Shown: positions 35,407-43,543, numbered from the stretch's first letter. The stretch: 64,000 nucleotides of DNA from Desulfovibrio sp. JY (GCA_021730285.1 CP082962.1:4349501-4413500); one strand, 5' to 3'. A program made the numbers and translations. The notes: generated by a model from the letters alone, not told the origin.

Positions 35407-35993
35407 ACAGCTTGGCAGATGCAAGAGTAGTTGCCGTTCCGGGCTTGAGTTGGGCAGAAGTACAAAAGTCTGCTCGTGACTTGTTAGAATTAGTTTGCCC
35501 GGAACGGCTAAATTCTCCTGGACCTACTCCAGTTGCAGAACTATTTGAAGGTGGTTTACGCGAAGTCCTAGGTGTAGAGTATCGGATTGACGACTTGTAT
35601 GACGGAGAAGCCGAATATGACCCTAAGAAACGTGAACTAACACTTGACGAAGGTGTGTACCTTGGGCTTCTCGACGAGAATGGCCGCGACCGCTTTACGG
35701 TAGCGCATGAAATAGGACATGCGCATCTCCATGGCCCATACTATCGAGGTGTCATTAGGGGCAAACGTAAAGCGATTGTTCTTCAACGTTCGCAAGTTCC
35801 CGTTTATCAAAACCCTGAAAAGCAAGCGGATGTATATGCGTCGGAACTTTTGATGCCGTCACCTTTGGTGGCGCAAATGATCCGCGATGACGCCTCGTTA
35901 ATCGACCTCAGCAGAACTTTTAAGGTTTCGCATGATGCCGCACGAGTGAAGCAGGAACGGGTGCTGCGGTCGATGAGGGCAGGAAAGCTATGA
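35403..35993 (+). CDS. ImmA/IrrE-type zinc metallopeptidase
   Basis: The 196-residue protein has the HEIGH zinc motif (VAHEIGHAHLHGPYY) and downstream KQADVYASELLMP. ImmA enzymes cleave the adjacent XRE repressor on a stress signal. Translation starts at a TTG that overlaps the XRE stop (TTGA), with AGGTGA upstream. Together with the XRE gene it forms a switch module that is not part of the Mu core. Confidence 0.85.
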   Translation: MNSLADARVVAVPGLSWAEVQKSARDLLELVCPERLNSPGPTPVAELFEGGLREVLGVEYRIDDLYDGEAEYDPKKRELTLDEGVYLGLLDENGRDRFTVAHEIGHAHLHGPYYRGVIRGKRKAIVLQRSQVPVYQNPEKQADVYASELLMPSPLVAQMIRDDASLIDLSRTFKVSHDAARVKQERVLRSMRAGKL

Positions 35994-36223
35994 ACCAATC
36001 AAGATCGGAACGGCATCAAGCCGTAAACATGGGCAAAGGCCGCTACCCCCCGAAATTCGACGAGCGCGGCCCTTGGCGCATGCTGTGCAAAGAAGCTAAC
36101 GTTGTGGTGACGACTAGCCTAATGCACAACATCGACGGCGTCAAGTCTGCTCGTCAAACGAGGAGGTCCAAACATGGGCAACCTGGTTTGGAGGAACGGA
36201 CGCCTTTACCGCGCGGTGGCTAG
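35990..36223 (+). CDS. Small hypothetical protein after ImmA
   Basis: The 77-codon frame starts in an ATGA overlap with the ImmA gene. Residues 15-45 look coding (KGRYPPKFDERGPWRMLCKE), the last third is basic and may overlap the next gene in another frame. No family is recognised. Confidence 0.4.
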   Translation: MNQSRSERHQAVNMGKGRYPPKFDERGPWRMLCKEANVVVTTSLMHNIDGVKSARQTRRSKHGQPGLEERTPLPRGG

Positions 36224-36302
36224 CTTTTACCACTGGCGGGCGAAGAAAGTCCTGTACGCCGCCGATTACGGGAAGAAGTGTTTTTTGATCCCCGTACGCT
36301 AG
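36174..36302 (+). CDS. 42-residue basic aromatic protein
   Basis: This short gene is preceded by AGGAGG seven bases before the ATG and ends 19 bp before a strong terminator. The product, MGNLVWRNGRLYRAVASFYH and then basic residues with a hydrophobic end, is rich in Arg, Lys, Trp and Tyr. It may be the effector regulated by the XRE/ImmA pair; no family is recognised. Confidence 0.55.
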   Translation: MGNLVWRNGRLYRAVASFYHWRAKKVLYAADYGKKCFLIPVR

Positions 36303-36321
36303 GCTGATTCTGCCAAAACAT

Positions 36322-36351
36322 GGGCCGCTTCGTCGAGCGGCCCTTTTATTT
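36322..36351 (+). terminator. Rho-independent terminator
   Basis: GGGCCGCT (36322-36329) and AGCGGCCC (36336-36343) form an 8-bp stem with a 6-base loop, followed by TTTTATTT. It insulates the XRE/ImmA module from the late promoter just downstream. Confidence 0.85.
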
Positions 36352-36357
36352 CGTCTC

Positions 36358-36407
36358 CTGAACCCCTTCACCTATCCCACCACCCCGCACCGCCACTAAG
36401 GTGGCGG
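36358..36407 (+). promoter_or_regulatory. Late promoter element, copy 3 (baseplate/fibre module)
   Basis: CTGAACCCCTTCACCTATC (36358-36376) is followed after 13 bp by CCGCCAC-TAAG-GTGGCGG (36390-36407). The 19-mer is identical to copy 2 and differs by one base from copy 1. It begins seven bases after the terminator T tract. Confidence 0.7.
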
Positions 36408-36409
36408 CC

Positions 36410-36766
36410 ATGGGCATCGACCGAGGCATTGATCCATATACCGGCGAATATTTGCAAACCAGGATAAACCACCTGGGCAACGCCGTCTATATTCGTTTGG
36501 CGACACCGCTCAGCTCCTGGTGGGCGGACCCGTCGATCGGGTCGCGTTTGCATGAGCTGGCGCGCTCCAAGGACCTGCCCCGCATCGGCGTATTGGCCCG
36601 CCAATATGCCGCCGCAGCCCTGCAACCGCTCCTGGACGACGGCCGGGCGCGCTCCATCGACGTAGCCAGTGAACAGCCGCATGACGGCCGCTGTCTGCTC
36701 CGCATCACCGTTGTGGACGCCCTGGGCCGCCAAGCCACCTTTCAACATCCGGTGCGGGTGGCCTGA
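36410..36766 (+). CDS. Baseplate protein (Mu gp46-like)
   Basis: The 118-residue protein matches the GP46 family (GNAVYIRLATPLSSWWADPS ... GSRLHELARSKDLP), a gp25-like wedge component. ATG 36410; an in-frame GTG at 36401 is inside the late-promoter repeat. Confidence 0.87.
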   Translation: MGIDRGIDPYTGEYLQTRINHLGNAVYIRLATPLSSWWADPSIGSRLHELARSKDLPRIGVLARQYAAAALQPLLDDGRARSIDVASEQPHDGRCLLRITVVDALGRQATFQHPVRVA

Positions 36767-36768
36767 CC

Positions 36769-37833
36769 ATGTACGCCATCCCCAGCTTCGAGGACATCCG
36801 CGCCGCGTATCTGCGCGACATCAAGAACCAGCTTCCCGACGCGGCCACGGACGCGGACAGCGACTATGCCATCCGGGCCACGGCCGTGGCCGCCGCCGTG
36901 GACGGCCTCTATCAGCACCAGCTGTGGATCGCCCGGCAGGTGCTGCCCGACACCGCCGACCCGGAATACCTGGAGCGCCATGCCGCGCTTCGCGGCATCA
37001 CCCGCAAGCCGGCCATCGCCGCCGGCGGCGACTTGGTTGTCCAAGGCACGCCCGGCGCGGTCATCGCCTCGGGCGAATCCGTGCGCCATGTGGCCACGGG
37101 CCTGACGTTTTTAACGACCGCCCAGGCCGTCATCGGCGCGGACGGCCGCGTGGTCGTTGCGGTCGCCGCCGCCAAGGCCGGCGTCATGCCCACCTTTGCC
37201 GGCGAGCCGGTGCTGTTCGTCCAGGCCCCGGAAGGCGTGCTGTCCCAGGCCGGGCTCACCCTTTCCGGCGGCTTGGCCGCCGAGACCGACGCCGAGCTGC
37301 TGGCCCGGCTGCTGGACTACATGCGGCACCCGCCAGGCGGCGGCAACGCCTACGATTACCGGCGTTGGGCGCTGACCGTGGCCGGCATCTCCCGGGCCTG
37401 GACCTTTCCGAACAGGCGCGACCTGGGTTCGGTGGACGTGGCTGTGCTCGGCCCGGACGGCCCGGCCACGCCCTCGGCCATCGCCGCCGCCCAGGCCGTG
37501 GTGGACGAAAAGCGGCCGGCCGCCTGCAAGGACGCCTGGGTGCTGTCGCCAACGCCCGTCAATGTCACCGTGAAGGTGGCCGTGCGCCTGGACGCATCGG
37601 TCACCACCCTGGCCCTGTATACCGCCCAGCTTCAGGACGCGCTGGAGGCCGCCCTGGCCGATCTTTCCCCCGGCGGCGTGGTCTACCGCTCCAAGATCGA
37701 GGCCGTGTCCTCCAGCCTGCCCGGCGTCATCGACCGACAGGTGAAGGTGCCGCAGGCCAACTTCGTGGCCGTGGTGGACGCCACGCGCCTGGAATGGCCG
37801 CGCCTGGGCCTGGTCGAAGCGGAGGCGCTGTGA
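36769..37833 (+). CDS. Baseplate J-like protein (Mu gp47)
   Basis: The 354-residue protein has the J-like pattern (FEDIRAAYLRDIKNQLPDAA; PGGGNAYDYRRWALTVAGIS). It forms the baseplate wedge with gp46 and gp48. Confidence 0.92.
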   Translation: MYAIPSFEDIRAAYLRDIKNQLPDAATDADSDYAIRATAVAAAVDGLYQHQLWIARQVLPDTADPEYLERHAALRGITRKPAIAAGGDLVVQGTPGAVIASGESVRHVATGLTFLTTAQAVIGADGRVVVAVAAAKAGVMPTFAGEPVLFVQAPEGVLSQAGLTLSGGLAAETDAELLARLLDYMRHPPGGGNAYDYRRWALTVAGISRAWTFPNRRDLGSVDVAVLGPDGPATPSAIAAAQAVVDEKRPAACKDAWVLSPTPVNVTVKVAVRLDASVTTLALYTAQLQDALEAALADLSPGGVVYRSKIEAVSSSLPGVIDRQVKVPQANFVAVVDATRLEWPRLGLVEAEAL

Positions 37834-38453
37834 TGGCTGGGCATGCGGCGCTCCTCCAGGCGCTTTTGCCGGAAAGCTACGCCCCGACCGGGCTCATCGA
37901 GCCGGAATTGGCGGCCGAGGGCGTGGCGCTGGATACGGCCTTGCTGGTCAGTCTCGACCCGTTGCGGGGGCTTACGCCGCTGGCGGCGCTGGAATGGCTG
38001 GAGGATTACGAGCGCGTCTATGGCCTGCCCGGCGACTGCCGCCAACAGGGGTTGCTCCTGCAAGAGCGCCTGGCCTTGCTGGCCATCGCCCTGACCGAGC
38101 GGGCGGCCATCAACCGGGCCTATTTCATCTGGCTGGCCGACCAGCTCGGCTATGCCGTCACCATTGAGGAGTTCGACCAGTTTCGGGCCGGCTTCTCCCG
38201 CGCCGGGGAGCGCATCAGCAACTACGAGGCGCTTTTCGCCGCCGGTTGGCGCGCCGGGCAGTCGCTGGCCCAGGGCGCGCCCTGGCAATTCGTCTGGATG
38301 GTCCACGCCTCGGGCGAGCCGACAACGCTTTTTCGCGCCGGCGTCAGCGGCGCGGGCGAGCCGTTGGTCAGCTGGAGCAACCAGCTCCTGGAATGCGCCA
38401 TCCGCAACGCCGCCCCGGCCCACACCATGGTCCACTTTGCCTACGGAGGATAA
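37833..38453 (+). CDS. Tail protein (Mu gp48-like, DUF2313)
   Basis: The 206-residue protein has the family segments (LEWLEDYERVYGLPGDC; AINRAYFIWLADQLGYAVTI) and connects the wedge to tail fibres. TGATG overlap with gp47. Confidence 0.87.
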   Translation: MAGHAALLQALLPESYAPTGLIEPELAAEGVALDTALLVSLDPLRGLTPLAALEWLEDYERVYGLPGDCRQQGLLLQERLALLAIALTERAAINRAYFIWLADQLGYAVTIEEFDQFRAGFSRAGERISNYEALFAAGWRAGQSLAQGAPWQFVWMVHASGEPTTLFRAGVSGAGEPLVSWSNQLLECAIRNAAPAHTMVHFAYGG

Positions 38454-38458
38454 CCGCG

Positions 38459-39163
38459 ATGCACCGCATAGACGGCCCCGGAGCCGTGAACAGTCTTTTC
38501 ACCGAGGGCGACCCCACCGTCCCGCAGATGGCCACGGTCGTTTCCGCCGCCTGGCTCAACGACGTCCAGGAGAACCTGACGCGCACCATCGAGGCCGCTG
38601 GCATCGCGCCGGTCAAGGGCGACTTCGACCAGCTGCGCCAAGCCATAAACCTGCTGTCCGGCGCGGGCGAGGTGGGCGAGATACGGGTCTGGCCCAGCGA
38701 AACCTTGCCGGCCAGCGGCGACTGGCTGGAATGCGACGGCCCGTCGCTGCTCATCGTCGATTACCCGGCCCTCTACGCCGTCCTCGGCACCGCCTGGGGC
38801 ACGGCTCCCACCGGCTATTTCAGGGGGCCGGATTTGCGTGGCCTAGCCCTTCGCGGCTGGGACCACGGACGTGGCCTGGACCCGGACGCGGGTCTTCGCA
38901 CCGGCGGCGACCATGTCGGTTCCACCCAGGACGACGCCGTCAAAAAACACAACCACCCCTTGGGCGGCGCGGTCGGCACGGCCGCCGGCCAGACCGGCGT
39001 GGTGGACGTGCAGGCCTGGGATAACGGCCCGTACAACTACTATTCCAAGGATTTTCAGGTGACGAGCGACAAAAACGGCGCGTCGGCCCTGGCCAACGTG
39101 CCCACCGCGTCGGAAACCCGCATGAAAAACGCGAACGTCATGTTCATCATACGCTGGAGGTAG
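38459..39163 (+). CDS. Tail fibre protein with phage tail-collar domain
   Basis: The 234-residue protein has an N-terminal attachment segment (DPTVPQMATVVSAAWLNDVQ) and a collar domain with GEIRVWPSETLPASGDWLEC and YFRGPDLRGLALRGWDHG. It is shorter than Mu S. Adjacent genes probably supply further fibre parts and the chaperone. Confidence 0.83.
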   Translation: MHRIDGPGAVNSLFTEGDPTVPQMATVVSAAWLNDVQENLTRTIEAAGIAPVKGDFDQLRQAINLLSGAGEVGEIRVWPSETLPASGDWLECDGPSLLIVDYPALYAVLGTAWGTAPTGYFRGPDLRGLALRGWDHGRGLDPDAGLRTGGDHVGSTQDDAVKKHNHPLGGAVGTAAGQTGVVDVQAWDNGPYNYYSKDFQVTSDKNGASALANVPTASETRMKNANVMFIIRWR

Positions 39164-39166
39164 GCC

Positions 39167-39892
39167 GTGAAACTGTATCTGTGCGACGCCCGGGGCGTGC
39201 TCCTGGGCGAAACCGAGGCCCGCGTGTCCCCGGCCCGGCCGCAAAACCCGGACGGCAGCCCCAATTACCTGTTCCCGGCCGGGAGCACGGCCACGCCGCC
39301 GCCCGCGACCGGCGACGGCCAGGTGGCGGTCTTCGACGGCCAGACCTGGCGCGTGGAAGAGGATCACCGGGGACAAACCGCCTACGCCACCGCCGATGGC
39401 AGCGCCCTGGCCATCCGGGCCGTGGGGCCGATTCCCGATGGCTACACACTCACGCCGCCGCCCGGCCGGGCCTACAATTGGGACGCCGCCTCGGCTTCCT
39501 GGCAACCGGACATGGCCGCGATCCGCGCCGCCGCCGAGGACGCCATCGACGCCCAGGCCGATGCGCTCCTTGCCCCCTACATGAGCCTCACCCCGGGCCG
39601 GGCCATGACCTACCTGGCCAAGGAGGAACAGGCCCGGCAGTTCCTGGCGGCGGAAAGTCCCGACCCGGCCGCCTATCCGCTCATTTCCGGCGAGGTGGGT
39701 ATCACCGCCGACACGGGGCAAGCCGTGGCCGAGACGATCCTGGCCATGTCGCAAGCCTGGCATGCCATGGGCGCGGCCATCGAATCCGCGCGCCTGGCCG
39801 CCAAGAAAAAGGTCCGGGAGGCCGCGACGCCCGAAGCCGTCCAGGCCGTGTGCGACGCCATCGTCTGGCCCAAGGCCGAGGCCACGGCATGA
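39167..39892 (+). CDS. Tail fibre-associated protein, possible assembly chaperone
   Basis: The 241-residue protein follows the fibre gene by 3 bp with a GTG start. The C-terminal half is helical and rich in Ala, like DUF4376/fibre assembly proteins; the centre has YTLTPPPGRAYNWDAASASW. Assignment is by position and general character. Confidence 0.55.
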   Translation: MKLYLCDARGVLLGETEARVSPARPQNPDGSPNYLFPAGSTATPPPATGDGQVAVFDGQTWRVEEDHRGQTAYATADGSALAIRAVGPIPDGYTLTPPPGRAYNWDAASASWQPDMAAIRAAAEDAIDAQADALLAPYMSLTPGRAMTYLAKEEQARQFLAAESPDPAAYPLISGEVGITADTGQAVAETILAMSQAWHAMGAAIESARLAAKKKVREAATPEAVQAVCDAIVWPKAEATA

Positions 39893-40347
39893 GCGCCATC
39901 CCCACCGTGCCTGTCACGGTCCATTATCAGGACACAAAAGGCCAGGGCGTGCCCGGCGCGGCGGTCAAGGCCGTCCTGACCTGCCAGGAACGCTACCAGG
40001 GCCAGGACGTGGCCCTCGGCCCGGCCGAGGCCGCAACCGACGCCCAGGGCGAAGCGGTCCTGGAGCTGTTCCCCAACACGCTCGGCAGCGAGGGCAGCGC
40101 CTACAGCCTGACCGTGACCGACCCCTACGGCGGCAGCATTGTGCGCTTCGTGGCCATCCCCAATTCGCCTTGCGACGTGGTCCTCGGCCTGCGCGTGGCC
40201 ACGGCCGTGACCGGCCCGCAAGGGGCCACCGGCCAGAAAGGCGAAAAGGGAGACAAGGGCGACAAAGGGGACAAAGGCGACCGGGGCGAGGCCGGCCCGG
40301 CCGGCGATATGTCCAAGGCCAGGCGGCTGGCCATCATTTTCGGGTAG
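39889..40347 (+). CDS. Collagen-like repeat tail protein
   Basis: The 152-residue protein has an N-terminal beta domain of about 108 residues followed by a Gly-X-Y stretch (40213-40308; ten or so triplets, mostly GDK/GEK) and a short C-terminus. Such collagen-like rods occur in phage fibres and make trimers. ATG overlaps the preceding stop (ATGA). Confidence 0.65.
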   Translation: MSAIPTVPVTVHYQDTKGQGVPGAAVKAVLTCQERYQGQDVALGPAEAATDAQGEAVLELFPNTLGSEGSAYSLTVTDPYGGSIVRFVAIPNSPCDVVLGLRVATAVTGPQGATGQKGEKGDKGDKGDKGDRGEAGPAGDMSKARRLAIIFG

Positions 40348-40359
40348 GAGGATGGGAGT

Positions 40360-40683
40360 ATGGCGCTGAAACCCTGGCCGTTAGCGAGCGTGGAGGCCGG
40401 CGTGGCCACCGACCTGGTCGTGCCGACGCCAAGCCTTGAGGTGGCCGTGATCGGCCTGATCGTCTGCAACACCGACCCGGCGGCAACCGCCGACGTGGTC
40501 GTGACGCTCACCGATGCCGCAGACGCGATCCTGGCCACCATCCTCATGGCGTCGCTGGCTCCCGGCGAATCCATCCATATCGACACCAAGGTCTGCATCG
40601 CCGCGAGCGTTGCCCCGGACAAGCTGCGGGCGCTCTCCAACGTGGCGGCGGTGTCGTTTCTGGCCTCGGGAGACGAGGGGTAG
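40360..40683 (+). CDS. Small tail-region protein
   Basis: The 107-residue, mostly beta protein (VVVTLTDAADAILATILMAS; LAPGESIHIDTKVCIAAS) looks like a jelly-roll-type domain of a fibre or capsid-decoration protein. No family is recognised. Confidence 0.6.
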   Translation: MALKPWPLASVEAGVATDLVVPTPSLEVAVIGLIVCNTDPAATADVVVTLTDAADAILATILMASLAPGESIHIDTKVCIAASVAPDKLRALSNVAAVSFLASGDEG

Positions 40684-40685
40684 CC

Positions 40686-41696
40686 ATGGGCGTCACCAGA
40701 ATCACCGCGCCGACGTCCTGGACCCGGCGCATGCCCGTCGCGCCGGCCGGCGACGGGTTGCGAACACTCTACGGCATGTACGACGTGCGCCCCGAAACGG
40801 ACATAGCCGGGACGCTGACCCTGCCGACCGAGCAAAACGGTCCCATGAAGGTCTTTGCCTTCGGCGACGTGACCTTAGATGGAGCCACCATTGTTCCGGC
40901 CTACGCCTGCCGCACGCTCATCTTGCTTTTTAAATCCCTGACCGTGGCCGGGGCGGCCAGCACGATCAGCATGGCCGGGATGGGAGCCATCGAGTCAACG
41001 AGCTGGCCGGTCTACGACCTTTCCTTTCCGCAAAGCGTCGACCTGGCTTCCGAGGCCATGACGTACAGGGAGATACAGCGCCAAATACGGGCGAACGGCT
41101 TTTTCCCGGGCGACCCAGTGCTGTGGCGGGAATGGCGCTCGCTGGTCGCCGCCGACATCAATCCCGGGACGGCCATCATCACCGCCGCCGGCTGCGGTGC
41201 CGCCGGCTCACGTCCCCATGCGCGGGATAACGACATAGGGAGCTATCCCGGCGGGGCGGGAGCGAAGGGGCCGGGTGGCGGCGCGAGCGGCAGCGCCACT
41301 CACGGCTACATGACGGACAGTTGGGGCGGCCTGGGGGAAAAAGGTTTCCCCTGGCGTGGAGGGTTCGGGGGCCAGTCCGCAGGCGCTGGGGCTGCCGGTT
41401 TAAGCGCCCAGGCGCTCAAGGCGACAACCAGCGATCCCACGCTTTTGTTGGGGCATCCCGGTGGGGTGCTCATCGTGGGGGGGCTGGGCGACGTGGTCGT
41501 CGGGCCTGGCCTGACAATAACCGCCAGCGCGGACGCCACCGGCCTCGCTGGCGGCTACGGCGGTCCCGGGGGCGGCCGGGCCGCACTCTATTACGGCGGG
41601 GCGCTGACCGGCACGCCGACACTGGCGGCGGCCGGCGTCAGCAATGGCGGGGCGGGCTACTGCGACGTGGCGACGTTCGCCGCGATGGGGTTGTAG
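40686..41696 (+). CDS. Glycine-rich tail fibre/adhesin-like protein
   Basis: The 336-residue protein has a beta-rich N-terminus (KVFAFGDVTLDGATIVPAYA) and a Gly-rich second half with many GG/GxG clusters, reminiscent of polyglycine-sandwich receptor tips. It probably determines host range, together with the fibre genes. Confidence 0.6.
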   Translation: MGVTRITAPTSWTRRMPVAPAGDGLRTLYGMYDVRPETDIAGTLTLPTEQNGPMKVFAFGDVTLDGATIVPAYACRTLILLFKSLTVAGAASTISMAGMGAIESTSWPVYDLSFPQSVDLASEAMTYREIQRQIRANGFFPGDPVLWREWRSLVAADINPGTAIITAAGCGAAGSRPHARDNDIGSYPGGAGAKGPGGGASGSATHGYMTDSWGGLGEKGFPWRGGFGGQSAGAGAAGLSAQALKATTSDPTLLLGHPGGVLIVGGLGDVVVGPGLTITASADATGLAGGYGGPGGGRAALYYGGALTGTPTLAAAGVSNGGAGYCDVATFAAMGL

Positions 41697-41697
41697 T

Positions 41698-42228
41698 ATG
41701 AGCAATATCACCATCCTGCATTCAATCTTTTCCCCGACTTCCCGGGCGTTCGTGGCCTCCCTTGGCGTGGAGGTCCCGGCGGGCGACGACGTGACCGTGG
41801 CCGTGGGCGACGACACTGTTCGGATCATCTCTGACCACGCCAAAGCGGTGGCCGTCTGCCCGGCATTCCCCGGTTATCCAACGGCCGTTGTCGGCGAAGG
41901 GGACGCGCAACGCATCTTACCTTTTCCGGCTGCGTGGGAAGAGGTGGCGACCTGGGCCGCTACGCCGCCGGCGGTGGCCGATGCGCCGAACCGTTTCACC
42001 GAAGCTGGGTTCATGCGCCTGTTTACCCAGGAGGAGTTTGACGCGCTCTTGGCTGTCGAAACCACGGACGCCGACGTGCGCCGCATGTGGGCCTTCATCC
42101 GGGCCGTCGGCTACGCGGACATGCACGATTCCCTGACCGTCAACTCCCTCGCCATCCTGCGCGCGAAAAACTTCATCCCCACAGACGAACGCCTCCAGGA
42201 AATCAAAGCCGGCGTGGCCAAGATGTAG
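41698..42228 (+). CDS. Hypothetical phage tail-end protein
   Basis: The 176-residue protein follows the Gly-rich protein by 1 bp. Segments AWEEVATWAATPPAVADAPN and MRLFTQEEFDALLAVETTDA suggest a helical C-terminal part. No family is recognised; it may be a fibre chaperone. Confidence 0.6.
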   Translation: MSNITILHSIFSPTSRAFVASLGVEVPAGDDVTVAVGDDTVRIISDHAKAVAVCPAFPGYPTAVVGEGDAQRILPFPAAWEEVATWAATPPAVADAPNRFTEAGFMRLFTQEEFDALLAVETTDADVRRMWAFIRAVGYADMHDSLTVNSLAILRAKNFIPTDERLQEIKAGVAKM

Positions 42229-42237
42229 GAGTATCCC

Positions 42238-42465
42238 ATGAAACAATACATTTGGAACGTCCTGCTCGGCCTGGATCAATTTCTTTCCGTCCTGACCGGC
42301 GGCGATCCCGACGAAACGGTTTCCAGCCGGGTGGGCAAGGCATCCGCCGCCGGCAGCCGCATAGGACGCATGTTGGAAATCTGCCTGGACGCCGTCTTCG
42401 GAGCCGGCCATTGCCGGAGGTCCATCGAGGCGGACGAAGGAGGGCAACGGGTCGCACGTTATTAG
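42238..42465 (+). CDS. Small phage protein of a family common in Desulfovibrio prophages
   Basis: The 75-residue protein (WNVLLGLDQFLSVLTGGDPD, then ETVSSRVGK) resembles small proteins frequently placed near lysis or tail genes of phages, with the conserved LDQ-LTGGDPDET-S-R-GK pattern. Function is unknown. Preceded by GGAG. Confidence 0.6.
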   Translation: MKQYIWNVLLGLDQFLSVLTGGDPDETVSSRVGKASAAGSRIGRMLEICLDAVFGAGHCRRSIEADEGGQRVARY

Positions 42466-42502
42466 AAGAGGAGCGGCAGGGCGGCAGCAACCGCCCCACC
42501 GA

Positions 42503-42559
42503 CGCGATGTGGGGACATCGCGCCACGGCCGAAGCCGCGCTCCAAGCTCGTGCACGAGC
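42503..42559. promoter_or_regulatory. Two inverted repeats upstream of com
   Basis: CGCGATGT-GGGG-ACATCGCG (42503-42522) and the perfect palindrome GCTCGTG/CACGAGC (42546-42559) lie in the otherwise gene-free stretch 42466-42602. Mu controls its com-mom operon by several regulators here; these repeats could be operator, attenuator or RNA structure. Confidence 0.4.
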
Positions 42560-42602
42560 GTTAGAGGGCTACAGCTTCCGGCCCAACCTTGTAAAGGCAA
42601 GC

Positions 42603-42776
42603 ATGGAGATACGTTGCGGCAAATGCGGACGTCTTTTGGCCAAGGGCACTGGGACCATCGAAATCAAATGTCCCCGTTGCCATACCCTCAACCACGTGAG
42701 GGCCGCGAGCCCCGACAAAGAGAGCCTGAGAGCCCCGAAAAAGGAGCACTTGGGTGTCACCTCAAACGGTCTTTGA
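42603..42776 (+). CDS. com: Com-like zinc-finger translational regulator
   Basis: The 57-residue protein starts MEIRCGKCGRLLAKGTGTIE, and continues IKCPRCHTLN, i.e. two CxxC pairs, like Mu Com. In Mu, Com binds the mom mRNA and opens its start site. Here the downstream gene, a DNA methyltransferase, overlaps by 23 bp, suggesting the same type of control. Confidence 0.82.
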   Translation: MEIRCGKCGRLLAKGTGTIEIKCPRCHTLNHVRAASPDKESLRAPKKEHLGVTSNGL

Positions 42777-43494
42777 CAACGGCGTCCTCTACACAGGCGA
42801 CGCCCTGGCGGTTTTGAAAGAGCTTCCGGCGGATTCGGTGGACATGGTGCTCACCGACCCGCCGTATTCGAGCGGCGGGCTGCACTTGTCCGCGCGCCAG
42901 GCGACCCCGGCCTCAAAGTACCAACGCAGTGGGACCAAGAAGGTCTATCCACCGATGCTCGGCGACCTGAAGGACCAACGCTCTTTCGTCATGTGGGCGG
43001 CGCTGTGGCTGGGGGAATGTTGGCGGCTGGCCAAGTCGGGCGCGTCCTGCCTGGTCTTTTGCGACTGGCGGCAACTGCCGGCTATGACCGACGCGATCCA
43101 GGCCGCCGGCTGGCTCTGGAAGGGGATAGTGGTCTGGCACAAACCGAACGCCCGGCCGACCATGGGGGCTTTCCGACACGACGCGGAGTTCGTGATCCAC
43201 GCCGTGAAGGAAAAGATGCGGACGCACACGCGACAATGCTTCCCCGGCGTGTTCCATTGTGGCGTGGACCCGAGGAAAAAGGTCCACCTCACAGGGAAGC
43301 CCGTGGCCCTGGTCAAGGACCTGCTGGCGGTGGCCGCTACGGGGGCAAACGTGCTCGACCCGTTCCTCGGTGGCGGCACCACCGCCCTGGCATGTGTGGA
43401 GACCGGCAGGCGCTTCATCGGCGTGGAGCTTTCGCCCGAATATGCAGCTCTGGCCGCCGAGCGCATCCATGCCGCCGAGGCCGCGTTAAAGTAG
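42754..43494 (+). CDS. Beta-class DNA methyltransferase (N6-adenine or N4-cytosine)
   Basis: The 246-residue protein has motif IV DPPY at about residue 35 and the C-terminal motif I DPFLGGGTT, so catalytic then SAM-binding order, which defines the beta class. It takes the place of Mu mom and would protect phage DNA from restriction. The GTG start follows AAGGAG by 8 bases and lies inside com. Confidence 0.85.
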   Translation: MSPQTVFDNGVLYTGDALAVLKELPADSVDMVLTDPPYSSGGLHLSARQATPASKYQRSGTKKVYPPMLGDLKDQRSFVMWAALWLGECWRLAKSGASCLVFCDWRQLPAMTDAIQAAGWLWKGIVVWHKPNARPTMGAFRHDAEFVIHAVKEKMRTHTRQCFPGVFHCGVDPRKKVHLTGKPVALVKDLLAVAATGANVLDPFLGGGTTALACVETGRRFIGVELSPEYAALAAERIHAAEAALK

Positions 43495-43513
43495 ATTCCA
43501 ACCACATGGCGGC

Positions 43514-43543
43514 GTGCCAAACCGCGCGCAAATCAGTGCCAAA
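43514..43543 (-). repeat. Right-end transposase binding-site-like repeats (two copies)
   Basis: GTGCCAAA at 43514-43521 and 43536-43543, inverted with respect to the three left-end TTTGGCAC copies and spaced by 22 bp, as Mu R1 and R2 are. The phage end is probably at or near TTACA (43556-43560), which would read TGTAA on the other strand, matching the 5'-TG of Mu ends. Confidence 0.65.

Noticed and set aside
35053-35993. XRE/ImmA pair as the main prophage immunity switch
   Set aside because: The S24-type repressor at 5440-6231 sits at the Mu repressor position with operators at the early promoter; the XRE/ImmA pair has its own promoter and terminator inside the late region.
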